Assembly: GCA_033856535.1 (NCBI GenBank)
Contig: JAWVEV010000082.1
Coordinates: forward strand, 1-23,132
Direction: 5' to 3'
DNA: 23,132 nucleotides
DNA from: JAWVEV01 sp033856535
Lineage (GTDB): Bacteria > Actinomycetota > Thermoleophilia > Miltoncostaeales > Miltoncostaeaceae
This document shows, in pieces, positions 1 through 6,982 of the stretch. A program made the position numbers and the translations under genes. The first letter of the stretch is position 1. Each line of letters opens with the position of its first letter. Under the pieces are notes generated by a model. It was not told where the DNA came from, did no database searches, and saw only the letters and a list, made by a program, of their open reading frames with translations.

Positions 1-39
1 GACGGCCAAGAGAAACGCCGCCAGCCGACCGGGACCCAT
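1..39 (-). CDS. 5' end of a leftward gene (partial, probable exported or membrane protein)
   Basis: Only the first 13 codons lie in the window. Read on the minus strand, an ATG at 39-37 opens a frame giving MGPGRLAAFLLAV, and a perfect AGGAGG lies at 51-46, six bases before the ATG. An Arg followed by a hydrophobic run is how a signal peptide or membrane anchor begins, so an exported product is plausible. The gene is divergent from the HATPase gene at 205. No product can be named from so little sequence. The main support is the ideal ribosome binding site at the right distance. Confidence 0.55.
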   Translation of the reverse strand, partial: MGPGRLAAFLLAV

Positions 40-204
40 CGCCAACCTCCTGTCGCAGCGAGCACGGGGACCGCCGGCGGGCCTCTGCCGTCGAGTCCAA
101 CGACTGCTGAGTGTAGCCATGGGTTCGGGCGAAAAGCCCATGACATAGGCGGAACGGGACATCCGGCCAGGATTCAGACCCCCCCTTCGCGGAGTGGGCG
201 GGGG
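40..204. promoter_or_regulatory. Divergent intergenic region with a small hairpin
   Basis: This gap separates the leftward partial gene from the rightward HATPase gene, so it should hold promoters for both. A compact hairpin GGGC-gaaaa-GCCC sits at 127-139, nested in an imperfect CATGGG/CCCATG pair (118-123 and 137-142). No convincing -35/-10 pair could be assigned. A GGAG at 191-194 is the likely ribosome binding site for the gene starting at 205. Confidence 0.35.
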
Positions 205-690
205 ATGGCCATCGGCCGTACCCTCGCCTTCATGAGCGTCATGGCCGCACCACATGCGATTCCTGGCCGAGCGCGGCAGGAGCGGATCGTGGACCTCCGT
301 TACCGCGCGGCGCTCGGCAACAACCCGGCTGAGGTCGCCCCGGTGCGGCGTGCCGTGAGTCGGGTGGCGTCGATGGTCGGCTTCGTCAGCCGCGCCGACG
401 ACGTCGAGCTCGCCCTCAGCGAGGTGCTGGCGAACGCCCAGGAGCACGGGCGCGTCCCGATCGCGGTGTCGGCCTGGTACGACGGCCGATTCATGATCGA
501 GGTCCGCGACCATGGCCGGGGCTTCGACCGTACCCGCGTCTGGGCGAATCACCCCCCCGCGCCCCTCGGGCTGCGTGGGCGGGGGCTCTGGATCGCACGC
601 CAGATCACCGACGGCGTGACGGTCCGCACCGGCGGCGACGGGACCTCGGTCACCATCGAGTTCTGCCGCGAGCCCCAGCTCGGGGCGTAG
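205..690 (+). CDS. RsbW-like ATP-binding protein (HATPase_c, anti-sigma-factor type)
   Basis: This 161-aa protein is a stand-alone GHKL ATPase domain of the RsbW/SpoIIAB type, a family that binds sigma factors or phosphorylates anti-anti-sigma partners in the cytoplasm. The N box is visible as E73-xxx-N77-xxx-H81, the G1 box as D102-H-G104-R-G106, and the glycine-rich G2 box as G122-L-R-G125-R-G127-L. The first 30 residues precede the fold, so ATG codons at 232 or 241 are possible alternative starts. The ATG at 205 is kept because GGAG lies 10 bases upstream. No anti-anti-sigma or sigma gene is adjacent, so the partner is unknown. Such orphan HATPases are common in actinobacteria. A link to the CIS locus is only positional. 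Confidence 0.85.
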   Translation: MAIGRTLAFMSVMAAPHAIPGRARQERIVDLRYRAALGNNPAEVAPVRRAVSRVASMVGFVSRADDVELALSEVLANAQEHGRVPIAVSAWYDGRFMIEVRDHGRGFDRTRVWANHPPAPLGLRGRGLWIARQITDGVTVRTGGDGTSVTIEFCREPQLGA

Positions 691-711
691 CGCCACCGGT
701 CCACCGGTCCA

Positions 712-742
712 CGACGAGCGGCCGCATGCCGGCCGCTCGTCG
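712..742 (+). terminator. Strong hairpin, probable terminator of the HATPase gene
   Basis: A perfect 13-bp inverted repeat (CGACGAGCGGCCG at 712-724, CGGCCGCTCGTCG at 730-742) with a 5-base loop starts 22 bases after the HATPase stop codon. There is no U tract, as is usual for such hairpins in high-G+C actinobacteria. It most likely ends transcription before the small membrane peptide gene. Confidence 0.6.
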
Positions 743-862
743 CCGATCCGCCGGACGACCGTCCCCGGAGTGTCCGCCCGGGATGATATCTCGCCTCACG
801 AGGCTCACCATGTCCCCTGACCGGCCGGCGCGCGTCGCCGGCACCGCGAGAGGGGAGACGGC

Positions 863-973
863 ATGGAGCACGAGGGACCGGAGCCGCGACTGCGGACGCT
901 GCTGTTGTTCGGGCTTTCGATGGCGGTCGTGATCGCGGCCATCATCGTGGGGGCCGCGCTGCTGGCCCACTGA
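863..973 (+). CDS. Small single-span membrane peptide (36 aa)
   Basis: An ATG at 863 preceded by AGGGGAG opens a 36-codon frame ending in TGA at 971-973. The N-terminus is short and polar (MEHEGPEPRLR). The remaining roughly 24 residues are one uninterrupted hydrophobic helix rich in Leu, Val, Ile and Ala, ending in AH. This is the composition of a single-pass membrane microprotein. No family is recognised. It has its own ribosome binding site and lies between a terminator-like hairpin upstream and the structured convergent spacer downstream, so it is probably monocistronic. A chance frame is possible given its size, but the clean hydrophobic segment and good Shine-Dalgarno argue for a real gene. 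Confidence 0.55.
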   Translation: MEHEGPEPRLRTLLLFGLSMAVVIAAIIVGAALLAH

Positions 974-1258
974 GGCCGGGCCCCCCGGTGGAGGAGTCCA
1001 ATTGGCCGCGGCGCGGCGAATCGGCCGAATCCTCCACCCCACGGGCCCCGCGCGCGTCGAGGCCGTCCGTCCACCGCTTGTCGTGGCGCGCCGGCCGGCC
1101 TCGAAGGACGCCGCTCTGGAGCCGAGCCCCGGCTCCCGCTCGGGCGGGAGTTGGCGGCGGCGGGGCCAACTGCCGAGCCAGGCGACGGGCCGATCGGGCG
1201 CACCGCGGCCAATTGGACAGGCCGCGCGCGAGCGCGGGCGATCGGAGGGCGGAGCGGC
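974..1258. repeat. Convergent spacer with five inverted repeats and three CCAATTGG-type dyads
   Basis: No gene is supported here. The spacer lies between the convergent small peptide gene and the Pvc16-like gene. Five inverted repeats follow one another: 988-995 with 1030-1037 (GTGGAGGA/TCCTCCAC), 1057-1065 with 1096-1104 (9 bp), 1118-1124 with 1130-1136 (7 bp), 1149-1155 with 1165-1171 (AGTTGGC/GCCAACT) and 1204-1210 with 1220-1226 (CGCGGCC/GGCCGCG). Overlying these are three copies of a paired-site repeat, 8 bp-N11-8 bp, at 998-1024, 1147-1173 and 1190-1216, in which the better site reads CCAATTGG. The outer hairpins probably serve as bidirectional terminators. The paired sites are treated as a separate repeat family. 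Confidence 0.65.
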
Positions 1259-2140
1259 TCAGCGCCTGCGCGGGCGCTTCCCGCCGCCGGCGCCCAGCAC
1301 CAGGTCGGCCCCTCGGCCGGGGACGACCAGCTCGCCCTCGGCCTCGCGGCCGTCCGGGGCCCGAACCGTGCAGCGATAGGTCCCGCCGGAGACGCGCTCC
1401 ACCGCGAACCGGCCCTCGGCGTCGGTCACCGCGAAGCCGCCGTGGCCCTCGACCGTGACCCAGGCGTCGGGCACCGGGCCGCCCTCCTGGTCGCGGACGG
1501 TGCCGCCGGCGCGGTGAGACTCCTCCACGCGCCCGCGCGGCCCGTCGAGCGAGGACGTCCGAACGGTGCGCCCGCGGGTCTCCGGGCCGCGCAGGCTGGC
1601 GGTGCCGGCCTCCACCGGCACGGTCACGGCGTAGTCCACCGAGGCCTTGTACTGCCCGCCGACGGCCAGCCAGAAGTCCGCGCCGCCGCCGTCGCGGGGC
1701 TGGCCGACGCGCGTCATGAGCGGCCGGCCGCCGTTCGAGAGCGCGCCGTTGAGCACGTCCTCGGGCAGGTGGGGGTGCGCGTAGAGCACCGCGACCACCT
1801 GCGAGAGCAGGCGGTGCTCGTCCTCGACGGCGCGGGTCCAGGCGGTCACGGCGTAGGTCGCCTCGAGCGGCAGCGGCGGGCGCACGTCGCGGGCGCGGCC
1901 ATCGACCACCTCGTTGCGCCATTCGACGGTGCGGTGCTCCCGCGACTCGCGCAGGTCGAACAGGAACAGGTTCACGGCCGGACCCGAGAGCGCCGCGGCC
2001 CACTCCTTGGTGGGCGCGTCGAAGGCCACCTTCACGCCGTCGAAGCCGTGGCGGCCGAGCTCGCGCACCAGCAGCCGGCGCAGCGCCTCGTCCAGGTCGG
2101 CGAGCGCCGTGGTCAGCGGGACCTGGATCGCGACGGTCAA
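1259..2140 (-). CDS. Pvc16/Afp16-like CIS cap protein (DUF4255) with C-terminal carboxypeptidase-regulatory-like domain
   Basis: This 293-aa protein has an N-terminal Pvc16/DUF4255 domain (about residues 1-185). The DUF4255 hallmarks seen are an opening two-helix segment (TALADLDEALRRLLVREL), a region ending NLFLFDLRES-REHRTVEWRN, and an LPLEATYAVTAWT strand. In Afp/PVC particles this family caps the distal tube-sheath end. Residues about 205-275 form a small beta-sandwich resembling the carboxypeptidase regulatory domain (GTVRDQEGGPVPDAWVTVEG, then DAEGRFAVERVSGGTYRCTV). The tail is basic (GGKRPRRR). The start is TTG at 2140, whose bases overlap the TGA of the ATPase gene (TTGA), indicating translational coupling; upstream in-frame sequence belongs to the ATPase in another frame. 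It is the last gene of the leftward arm. Confidence 0.88.
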   Translation of the reverse strand: MTVAIQVPLTTALADLDEALRRLLVRELGRHGFDGVKVAFDAPTKEWAAALSGPAVNLFLFDLRESREHRTVEWRNEVVDGRARDVRPPLPLEATYAVTAWTRAVEDEHRLLSQVVAVLYAHPHLPEDVLNGALSNGGRPLMTRVGQPRDGGGADFWLAVGGQYKASVDYAVTVPVEAGTASLRGPETRGRTVRTSSLDGPRGRVEESHRAGGTVRDQEGGPVPDAWVTVEGHGGFAVTDAEGRFAVERVSGGTYRCTVRAPDGREAEGELVVPGRGADLVLGAGGGKRPRRR

Positions 2141-4146
2141 CGCGCGTCGCCGTTCCGGGTGCCGAGGAGCCCGTGGAAGCGGTCGAAGTCGGTCTCCAGC
2201 GTGAGCCGCCCGAGCTTGGCGTACTCCTGCGCGACCGCCCGCACCAGGTGGGCCATGCCGATCTCCCCCTCGTCCTCGGCCGCCAGGAACGCGGCCGCCA
2301 GCGAGGCGTTGCGGATCCCGCCGCCGGAGAGCTTGAAGCGCTCGGCCAGGAAGCCCAGGTCGACGTCCGCGGCCACCGGCGCGCGCTCGGGCAGCGCCCG
2401 GGCCCAGATCCGCAGGCGGTCCTCGGGCTCCGGGAACGGGAAGTCGACCGCGACGTCCAGCCGGCGCAGGAACGCGTCGTCCAGGTTGTGGCGCAGGTTG
2501 GTGGCCAGGATCACCGCGCCGGAGTAGGTCTCCATGCGCTGCAGCAGGTAGGCCACCTCGATGTTGGCGTAGCGGTCGTGCGCGTCGCGCACCTCGGACC
2601 GCTTGCCGAACAGGGCGTCCGCCTCGTCGAAGAAGAGGATCGCGTTCGAGCCCTCGGCGGCGGCGAAGACCCGGTCGAGGTTCTTCTCGGTCTCGCCGAT
2701 GTACTTGCTCACCATCGTGGCGAGGTCGATCCGGTAGAGCTCGAGCCCGATCTCGCGCGCCAGCACCTGGGCGGCCATGGTCTTCCCGGTGCCGGACTCG
2801 CCGGCGAAGAGGACCTTCAGGCCGAGGCCCCGGTGCGCGCCCCCGTAGCCCCACTCCCCCAACACCCGGTCGCGGTGGCGCAGGTAGGAGGAGACCGAGC
2901 GCAGCTGCTCGGTCTGGCGCTGGGGCAACACCAGGTCGTCCCAGGCCCAGGCCGGCTCGAGCCGGCTGGCGAGCTCGCCCAGGCGCCCGCCCGAGGCCCG
3001 CCGGGCGCCGGCGCGCAGGTCGGCCCGGGAGGGCCGCGCGTCGCCGCGGGAGGCGGCCAGCAGGCCGGCCACCTCGGCCGCGTCGGCGACCTGGCCGGCG
3101 GTCAGGCGGAATGCCGCCGCGACGTCCTCGAGGTCGTCGGGGTCGTCCACCCCCGCCAGCTGCGCCCAGGCGTCGCGCCGCTCGGCGAGCCCCGAGGGCT
3201 CGGCCTCGACGATCAGCGTGGTGGCCTCCTCAAGCGACGCCGCCGCGCGGGCGGTGGCGGCCAGCACCAGCGGGCGGCCGGGCCAGTCGGCGAGCCCGCG
3301 CTCGACGGCGCGGCGGTCGGGGGGCTCGACGCCCTCGGGGCGGTCCAGGCAGAGCGCGCGACCCTCGAGGGCCGCCACCAGCGTCGCGTGGGCCAGCAGG
3401 TCGGGGTCCCCGAGGTCGGCGAGCTCGACCATGATGAGCGGGCGGCCGAGCGCGAGCGCGCCCAGGGCGGGGGCGTCGGGCCCGGCCACCACCACCGGCA
3501 GGCGCCCCGGCGCCGCCAGCACCCGGGCCAGTTCGGCGGCGGGGCGCTCCCGGCCCTCCGGGCGCGCGGGCGGCTCGGCCCGGCGCAGGCGCCCCGCATA
3601 CTCGGACGCGGCCGCCAGATCGGCGCCGATCACGGCCGCCACGACCGCCGGCGCGACCCGGACCGGCCGGTCGGCGAGCGGGGCCAGCGGGTCGGCCTCG
3701 GACAGCGTCACCACGCCCAGCCGGCGCAGCGCGCCCTCGCGAGCGAACGCGTTCAGGACGTCCGCCGTCCCGACCCCCTCGCCGGACAGCAGGCGGGCCA
3801 CGAGCCGCGGCGTGGCGAGCTTGCGGCTGATGTCGTCGTGGAGGTAGGCGAAGAGACGCCCGTAGCGCGGGTCGAGCTCGGGCGCCGCGGCCAGTCCGAG
3901 CGCGGCGGCGTCGAGCGCGTCCAGGCCGAGGCGGGCGGCGACCGCGGCCAGCCGTTCGTCGACGTCGACGGCACCGCCCTCGCGCGCCAACGCCACAGCC
4001 TTCTCGTCCGAGACGTAGAGGCCGCGGAAGGGGTCGGCCGGGTTCGGGTCGACGGCGGCCATCGCCTCGACCGCCGCGCGCACGCGCCCCTCGAGCGCCG
4101 CGAAGCGGATGGCCGGCGCGCGCCGGCCCTCAGCCGAGGAGGTCAC
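2137..4146 (-). CDS. CIS-associated AAA+ ATPase (Pvc15/Afp15-like)
   Basis: This 669-aa protein matches the AAA+ ATPase of eCIS loci, thought to act in assembly or cargo handling. The C-terminal module (about 430-640) has Walker A G449-ESGTG-K455-T456, Walker B ILFFD507-E508, and a conserved LATNLRHNLDDAFLRRLD segment carrying the sensor Asn and arginine-finger-like residues. Residues 1-420 are Ala/Leu/Arg-rich and helical and look like a degenerate ATPase-like half, as in other family members. The start is GTG at 4146, overlapping the DUF4157 gene by 17 bases; its Shine-Dalgarno is weak, so coupling to the upstream gene is likely. The N-terminal motif DPNPADPFRGLY is typical of the family and supports this start. 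Confidence 0.93.
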   Translation of the reverse strand: MTSSAEGRRAPAIRFAALEGRVRAAVEAMAAVDPNPADPFRGLYVSDEKAVALAREGGAVDVDERLAAVAARLGLDALDAAALGLAAAPELDPRYGRLFAYLHDDISRKLATPRLVARLLSGEGVGTADVLNAFAREGALRRLGVVTLSEADPLAPLADRPVRVAPAVVAAVIGADLAAASEYAGRLRRAEPPARPEGRERPAAELARVLAAPGRLPVVVAGPDAPALGALALGRPLIMVELADLGDPDLLAHATLVAALEGRALCLDRPEGVEPPDRRAVERGLADWPGRPLVLAATARAAASLEEATTLIVEAEPSGLAERRDAWAQLAGVDDPDDLEDVAAAFRLTAGQVADAAEVAGLLAASRGDARPSRADLRAGARRASGGRLGELASRLEPAWAWDDLVLPQRQTEQLRSVSSYLRHRDRVLGEWGYGGAHRGLGLKVLFAGESGTGKTMAAQVLAREIGLELYRIDLATMVSKYIGETEKNLDRVFAAAEGSNAILFFDEADALFGKRSEVRDAHDRYANIEVAYLLQRMETYSGAVILATNLRHNLDDAFLRRLDVAVDFPFPEPEDRLRIWARALPERAPVAADVDLGFLAERFKLSGGGIRNASLAAAFLAAEDEGEIGMAHLVRAVAQEYAKLGRLTLETDFDRFHGLLGTRNGDAR

Positions 4147-4678
4147 CGGCGGCCGAGTCGGCCTGGGTCTCGAGCGCGTCGCCCGGCTGGGACACCATCA
4201 GCGGGCCGCTCGTGGGGGCGCCGCGCTGCTGCACGACGTGGGCGAGCTCGTGGGCCAGCAGGCGGTCGCCCTCGCCGGTGCCCGGCCGGTACTCGCCGGA
4301 GGCGAACCAGACGTCGCTGCCCGTGGTGAAGGCCCGGGCCTGGACCGAGCGCGCGAGCTGGTCGGCGTGCGCGTCCGTGTGCACGCGCACGTCGGAGAAG
4401 TGGTCGCGCACGTCGGCGTTCAACCCGCGGGCGTCCACGGGCGACCCGGTGCCGCGGCCGGCCGCGATGGCCGACTCCACCTCGGGGTGGGCGCGGCCGT
4501 CGGCCAGGATGCCGGAGCCCTCGCGGGCGAGGGCCGAGAACGCGCGGTTGCCCACGTCGGAGGCGAGCCGCTCCAGCGGGTCGACGACCGGCGCCTCGGG
4601 CGCGATGCCGGCCGGGGCGCGCTCGGCGGACCCCCGCGTCGCCTCGTCGGACCGCCGCCTGCCATCTGATGCGCCCAT
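4130..4678 (-). CDS. Small DUF4157 (eCIS-core domain) protein with HExxH motif
   Basis: This 182-aa protein carries the DUF4157/eCIS-core domain, a hallmark of extracellular CIS loci that is often found at the head of effector or cargo proteins. The core spans about residues 60-160: a DVRVHTDAHADQLARSVQARAFTTG-type stretch, then SGEYRPGTGEGDRLLAHE. The zinc-binding H143-E144-L-A-H147 is intact, followed by VVQQRG. Unlike effector fusions, the protein stops about 35 residues after HExxH, so it is a stand-alone core with a charged, Gly/Ala-rich N-terminus. The ATG at 4678 is chosen because GGGAGGAG lies just upstream (4688-4681). It is first in the leftward arm and overlaps the ATPase gene. Whether it is a peptidase, a loading adaptor or a cargo remains open. 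Confidence 0.88.
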   Translation of the reverse strand: MGASDGRRRSDEATRGSAERAPAGIAPEAPVVDPLERLASDVGNRAFSALAREGSGILADGRAHPEVESAIAAGRGTGSPVDARGLNADVRDHFSDVRVHTDAHADQLARSVQARAFTTGSDVWFASGEYRPGTGEGDRLLAHELAHVVQQRGAPTSGPLMVSQPGDALETQADSAAGDLLG

Positions 4679-4949
4679 CGCTCCTCCCGGTCGGCGGAGC
4701 CATCTTGCAGGGGGTCCGCGGCGTGGCGCCAGGCGCGCCGAGCGGCCCGGCGGCGGTCCCGACTGCCCCATGGGGCAGCCCGCCGGGCGGCAGGTTCGGG
4801 GCGGCGGGGTCCCCATCCCCAGCGCATTCCGCCTCCCGCCGGGAGGGTCCGGCGCGGCCGGGACGTCCCCCAGGGGCAGCGCGCGCTGCCCGAAGGGCTG
4901 CCCGGCCGTCCCTCGCCTCGCGACCTTCCGCCGCACGAGGATCGCCGCG
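4679..4949. promoter_or_regulatory. Divergent CIS promoter region with clustered palindromes
   Basis: The gap between the two CIS arms must hold the leftward promoter and probably the rightward one. It contains a perfect 16-bp palindrome CTGCCCCATGGGGCAG (4763-4778), a second dyad directly abutting it (GCCCG-C-CGGGC, 4778-4788), CCTCCCG-C-CGGGAGG (4832-4846), and a perfect 18-bp palindrome GGGCAGCGCGCGCTGCCC (4874-4891). The first and last share GGGCAG arms and lie about 110 bp apart, as expected of paired operators. No clear -35/-10 hexamers were identified. Confidence 0.5.
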
Positions 4950-5324
4950 ATGTCCGTCCGCCGCACCAGGCCCACGCGCGTGCTCCTCGGCGACCTCGAG
5001 CCCATCGCGCGGCTCGGGATGAGCCGACTGCTCGCCGAGGCCGGCGTCGAGGTGCTGCCGGTCGAGGACGGGCCCGCGGAGATCGTGGCCCTGGCCGGCC
5101 GGCTGTCCCCCGACGCCGTGGTGCTCGCCCTCGAGGGCGAGGGCGCGGACGAGCTCGGACGCCGCGTCCGGGCCGTCGCACCGGGGGCCAAGGTGATCCT
5201 CTGGTCGCGCGACGAGACCCGGATGCACGTGCTGGACCCGGCGGGAACCCGCCCCCAGCGCGTGCTCGACGCGGTGCCGGACGTCCTGATCCATGAGCTC
5301 GCCGAGCTCCCAGCCCGCCCCTAG
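4950..5324 (+). CDS. Degenerate response-regulator receiver-like protein
   Basis: This 124-aa protein resembles the N-terminal receiver fold of NarL/LuxR-type regulators. The first strand is RVLLGDLEPIARLGMSRLL, matching the usual strand 1 and helix 1 with one acidic residue, and AKVILWSRDE fits the strand-4 region. The expected phospho-acceptor Asp is missing: the strand reads PDAVVLALEG where active receivers have an Asp before the variable loop. No DNA-binding domain follows. It is therefore probably a phosphorylation-independent pseudo-receiver. It is the first rightward gene, 20 bases upstream of the sheath gene. The ATG at 4950 has GAGGA upstream. A role in controlling CIS expression or firing is inference from position; the fold assignment is moderate. 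Confidence 0.7.
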   Translation: MSVRRTRPTRVLLGDLEPIARLGMSRLLAEAGVEVLPVEDGPAEIVALAGRLSPDAVVLALEGEGADELGRRVRAVAPGAKVILWSRDETRMHVLDPAGTRPQRVLDAVPDVLIHELAELPARP

Positions 5325-5344
5325 AACCGCACGAAAGGCGCGCA

Positions 5345-6949
5345 ATGCCGACCTACCTCACCCCGGGTGTCTACGTCGAGGAGATCCCGGCCCAGTCCAA
5401 GCCGATCGAGGGCGTGGGGACCTCGATCGCCGCGTTCGTCGGCCTTGCACCCGGCGGACCGCTCAACACCCCCATGCGCATCTCGAACTGGACCCAGTTC
5501 GCCCGCATCTACGGCGACCAGGCCGAGCCCGAGAACGGGCCGTTCATGCCCGGCGCGTACCTGGCCCACTCCATCTACGGCTTCTTCCAGAACGGCGGCG
5601 GCCTGTGCTGGGTCGTCCGCGTCGGCGCCGAGGGCTCGGATCCCGGCCCGCGCCAGGCGGCCCTGCCGGCGGCGACCAACTCCGGCGTCGAGGCCTTCCG
5701 CGCGATCGCCCGCACGGGCGTCGAGGGCGACCTCTCGGTCGAGCTGACCGAGGAGGCCCCCAAGCCGTCCGGCGAGGCCAAGCCGGAGGGCGAGGGCGAG
5801 GGCGAGGCCAAGCCGGCCGGCGACGGCGCCGCCACCTATCGGATGGTGGTGCGCGGCGGCGGCACCGAGGAGATCCACGAGGGCCTCACGCTCAAGAAGG
5901 GCCGCAGCCACATCATGACCAAGGTCAACGCGGCCTCGAAGCTGATCACGCTCGAGGAGACCGGCGCCTCGCTGCCGGAGGCCCAGCGCGTGCCGGCGGC
6001 CGGCGCCTACCAGCTGGTGGCCCCGTCCGCGAACGGCGCCGCCGCCGACGTCGGCCCCGGCGACTTCGAGGGCGACGTCGCCCGGCGCCAGGGCATGGGC
6101 GGTCTGGCCGCGGTGGACGAGGTGACGATGGTCTGCATGCCGGACCTGATGACCCTCGCGAGCAACGGCGACGACGCCCAGCTGCGCGACCTGCAGGGAA
6201 AGATGATCGCCCACTGCGAGGGCGCCGGCGACCGGATGGCGATCCTGGACGCCCCGCCGAACCTCATCCCCCAGGACATCCTGGAGTGGCGGATGAACAC
6301 GGCGGGCTACGACTCGAAGTTCGCCACCCTCTACTACCCCTGGATCGAGGTCATGGACCCGCTGACGAGCCAGCCCATGCTGGTTCCGCCGTCGGGCCAC
6401 ATGGCCGGCGTCTGGGCCCGCACCGACGGCACCCGCGGCGTGCACAAGGCGCCGGCCAACGAGGTGGTCCTCGGGGCCAACGGCCTGGGCTTCCAGGTGA
6501 CCCACGACGAGCAGGGCGGCTTGAACCGGGCCGGCATCAACTGCATCCGGGCCTTCCCCGGCCGCGGCATCCGCATCTGGGGCGCCCGCACCCTCTCGAG
6601 CGACCCCGAGTGGCGCTACCTGAACGTGCGCCGGCTCTTCAACTACATCTCCGAGTCGATCATCGAGGGCACCCAGTGGGCGGTCTTCGAGCCGAACGAC
6701 CACCGGCTCTGGACCCGCCTGCGCATCTCGAGCGCGAACTTCCTCATGCGCGTCTGGCGCGACGGGGCCCTGTTCGGGGCCACCCCCGACGAGGCGTTCT
6801 TCGTGAAGTGCGACGGCGAGAACAACCCGCCCGACGTCATCGAGGCCGGGCAGGTCGTGGTCGAGATCGGCATCGCGCCGGTCAAGCCGGCCGAGTTCGT
6901 CGTGTTCCGCATCAGCCAGTACACCGCGGGCGCCGCCGAGGTCTCCTGA
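5345..6949 (+). CDS. CIS tail sheath protein (Pvc2-4 / Phage_sheath family)
   Basis: This 534-aa protein forms the contractile outer sheath. Family features are the N-terminal TPGVYVEEIPAQSKPIEGV strand, FVGLAPGGPLN, the YPWIEVMDP and VPPSGHMAGVWARTD segments, HKAPAN, and the C-terminal RISSANFLMRVWRDGALFG through VVVEIGIAPVKPAEFVVFRI, the strand used in inter-subunit handshake contacts. About residues 110-250 form a variable outward-facing insertion. Within it, residues about 137-161 are a low-complexity Glu/Gly/Lys/Ala linker. The Shine-Dalgarno is weak (AAAGG, about 6 bases before ATG). It lies just downstream of the pseudo-receiver gene and heads the structural operon. Confidence 0.96.
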   Translation: MPTYLTPGVYVEEIPAQSKPIEGVGTSIAAFVGLAPGGPLNTPMRISNWTQFARIYGDQAEPENGPFMPGAYLAHSIYGFFQNGGGLCWVVRVGAEGSDPGPRQAALPAATNSGVEAFRAIARTGVEGDLSVELTEEAPKPSGEAKPEGEGEGEAKPAGDGAATYRMVVRGGGTEEIHEGLTLKKGRSHIMTKVNAASKLITLEETGASLPEAQRVPAAGAYQLVAPSANGAAADVGPGDFEGDVARRQGMGGLAAVDEVTMVCMPDLMTLASNGDDAQLRDLQGKMIAHCEGAGDRMAILDAPPNLIPQDILEWRMNTAGYDSKFATLYYPWIEVMDPLTSQPMLVPPSGHMAGVWARTDGTRGVHKAPANEVVLGANGLGFQVTHDEQGGLNRAGINCIRAFPGRGIRIWGARTLSSDPEWRYLNVRRLFNYISESIIEGTQWAVFEPNDHRLWTRLRISSANFLMRVWRDGALFGATPDEAFFVKCDGENNPPDVIEAGQVVVEIGIAPVKPAEFVVFRISQYTAGAAEVS

Positions 6950-6982
6950 CCCGCCAGCCCTTGACCGCTCCGAGGAGGAGAC

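Noticed and set aside
118..142. Riboswitch upstream of the HATPase gene
   Set aside because: Only a small simple hairpin is present. No conserved riboswitch core could be matched, and it lies too far from any pathway gene to argue for a ligand.
2141..2854. Longer version of the Pvc16-like protein starting at 2854
   Set aside because: The extra 238 codons lie opposite the correct ATPase frame and are Arg/Gly-rich. The DUF4255 domain begins right at the TTG at 2140, which overlaps the ATPase stop.
2173..4329. 718-codon plus-strand frame opposite the ATPase
   Set aside because: The minus strand encodes clear Walker A and B motifs. The plus frame is low-complexity and crosses the DUF4157/ATPase junction.
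4679..5191. N-terminal extension of the DUF4157 protein to 5191
   Set aside because: It would run antisense through the receiver-like gene. The ATG at 4678 has a strong GGGAGGAG site.
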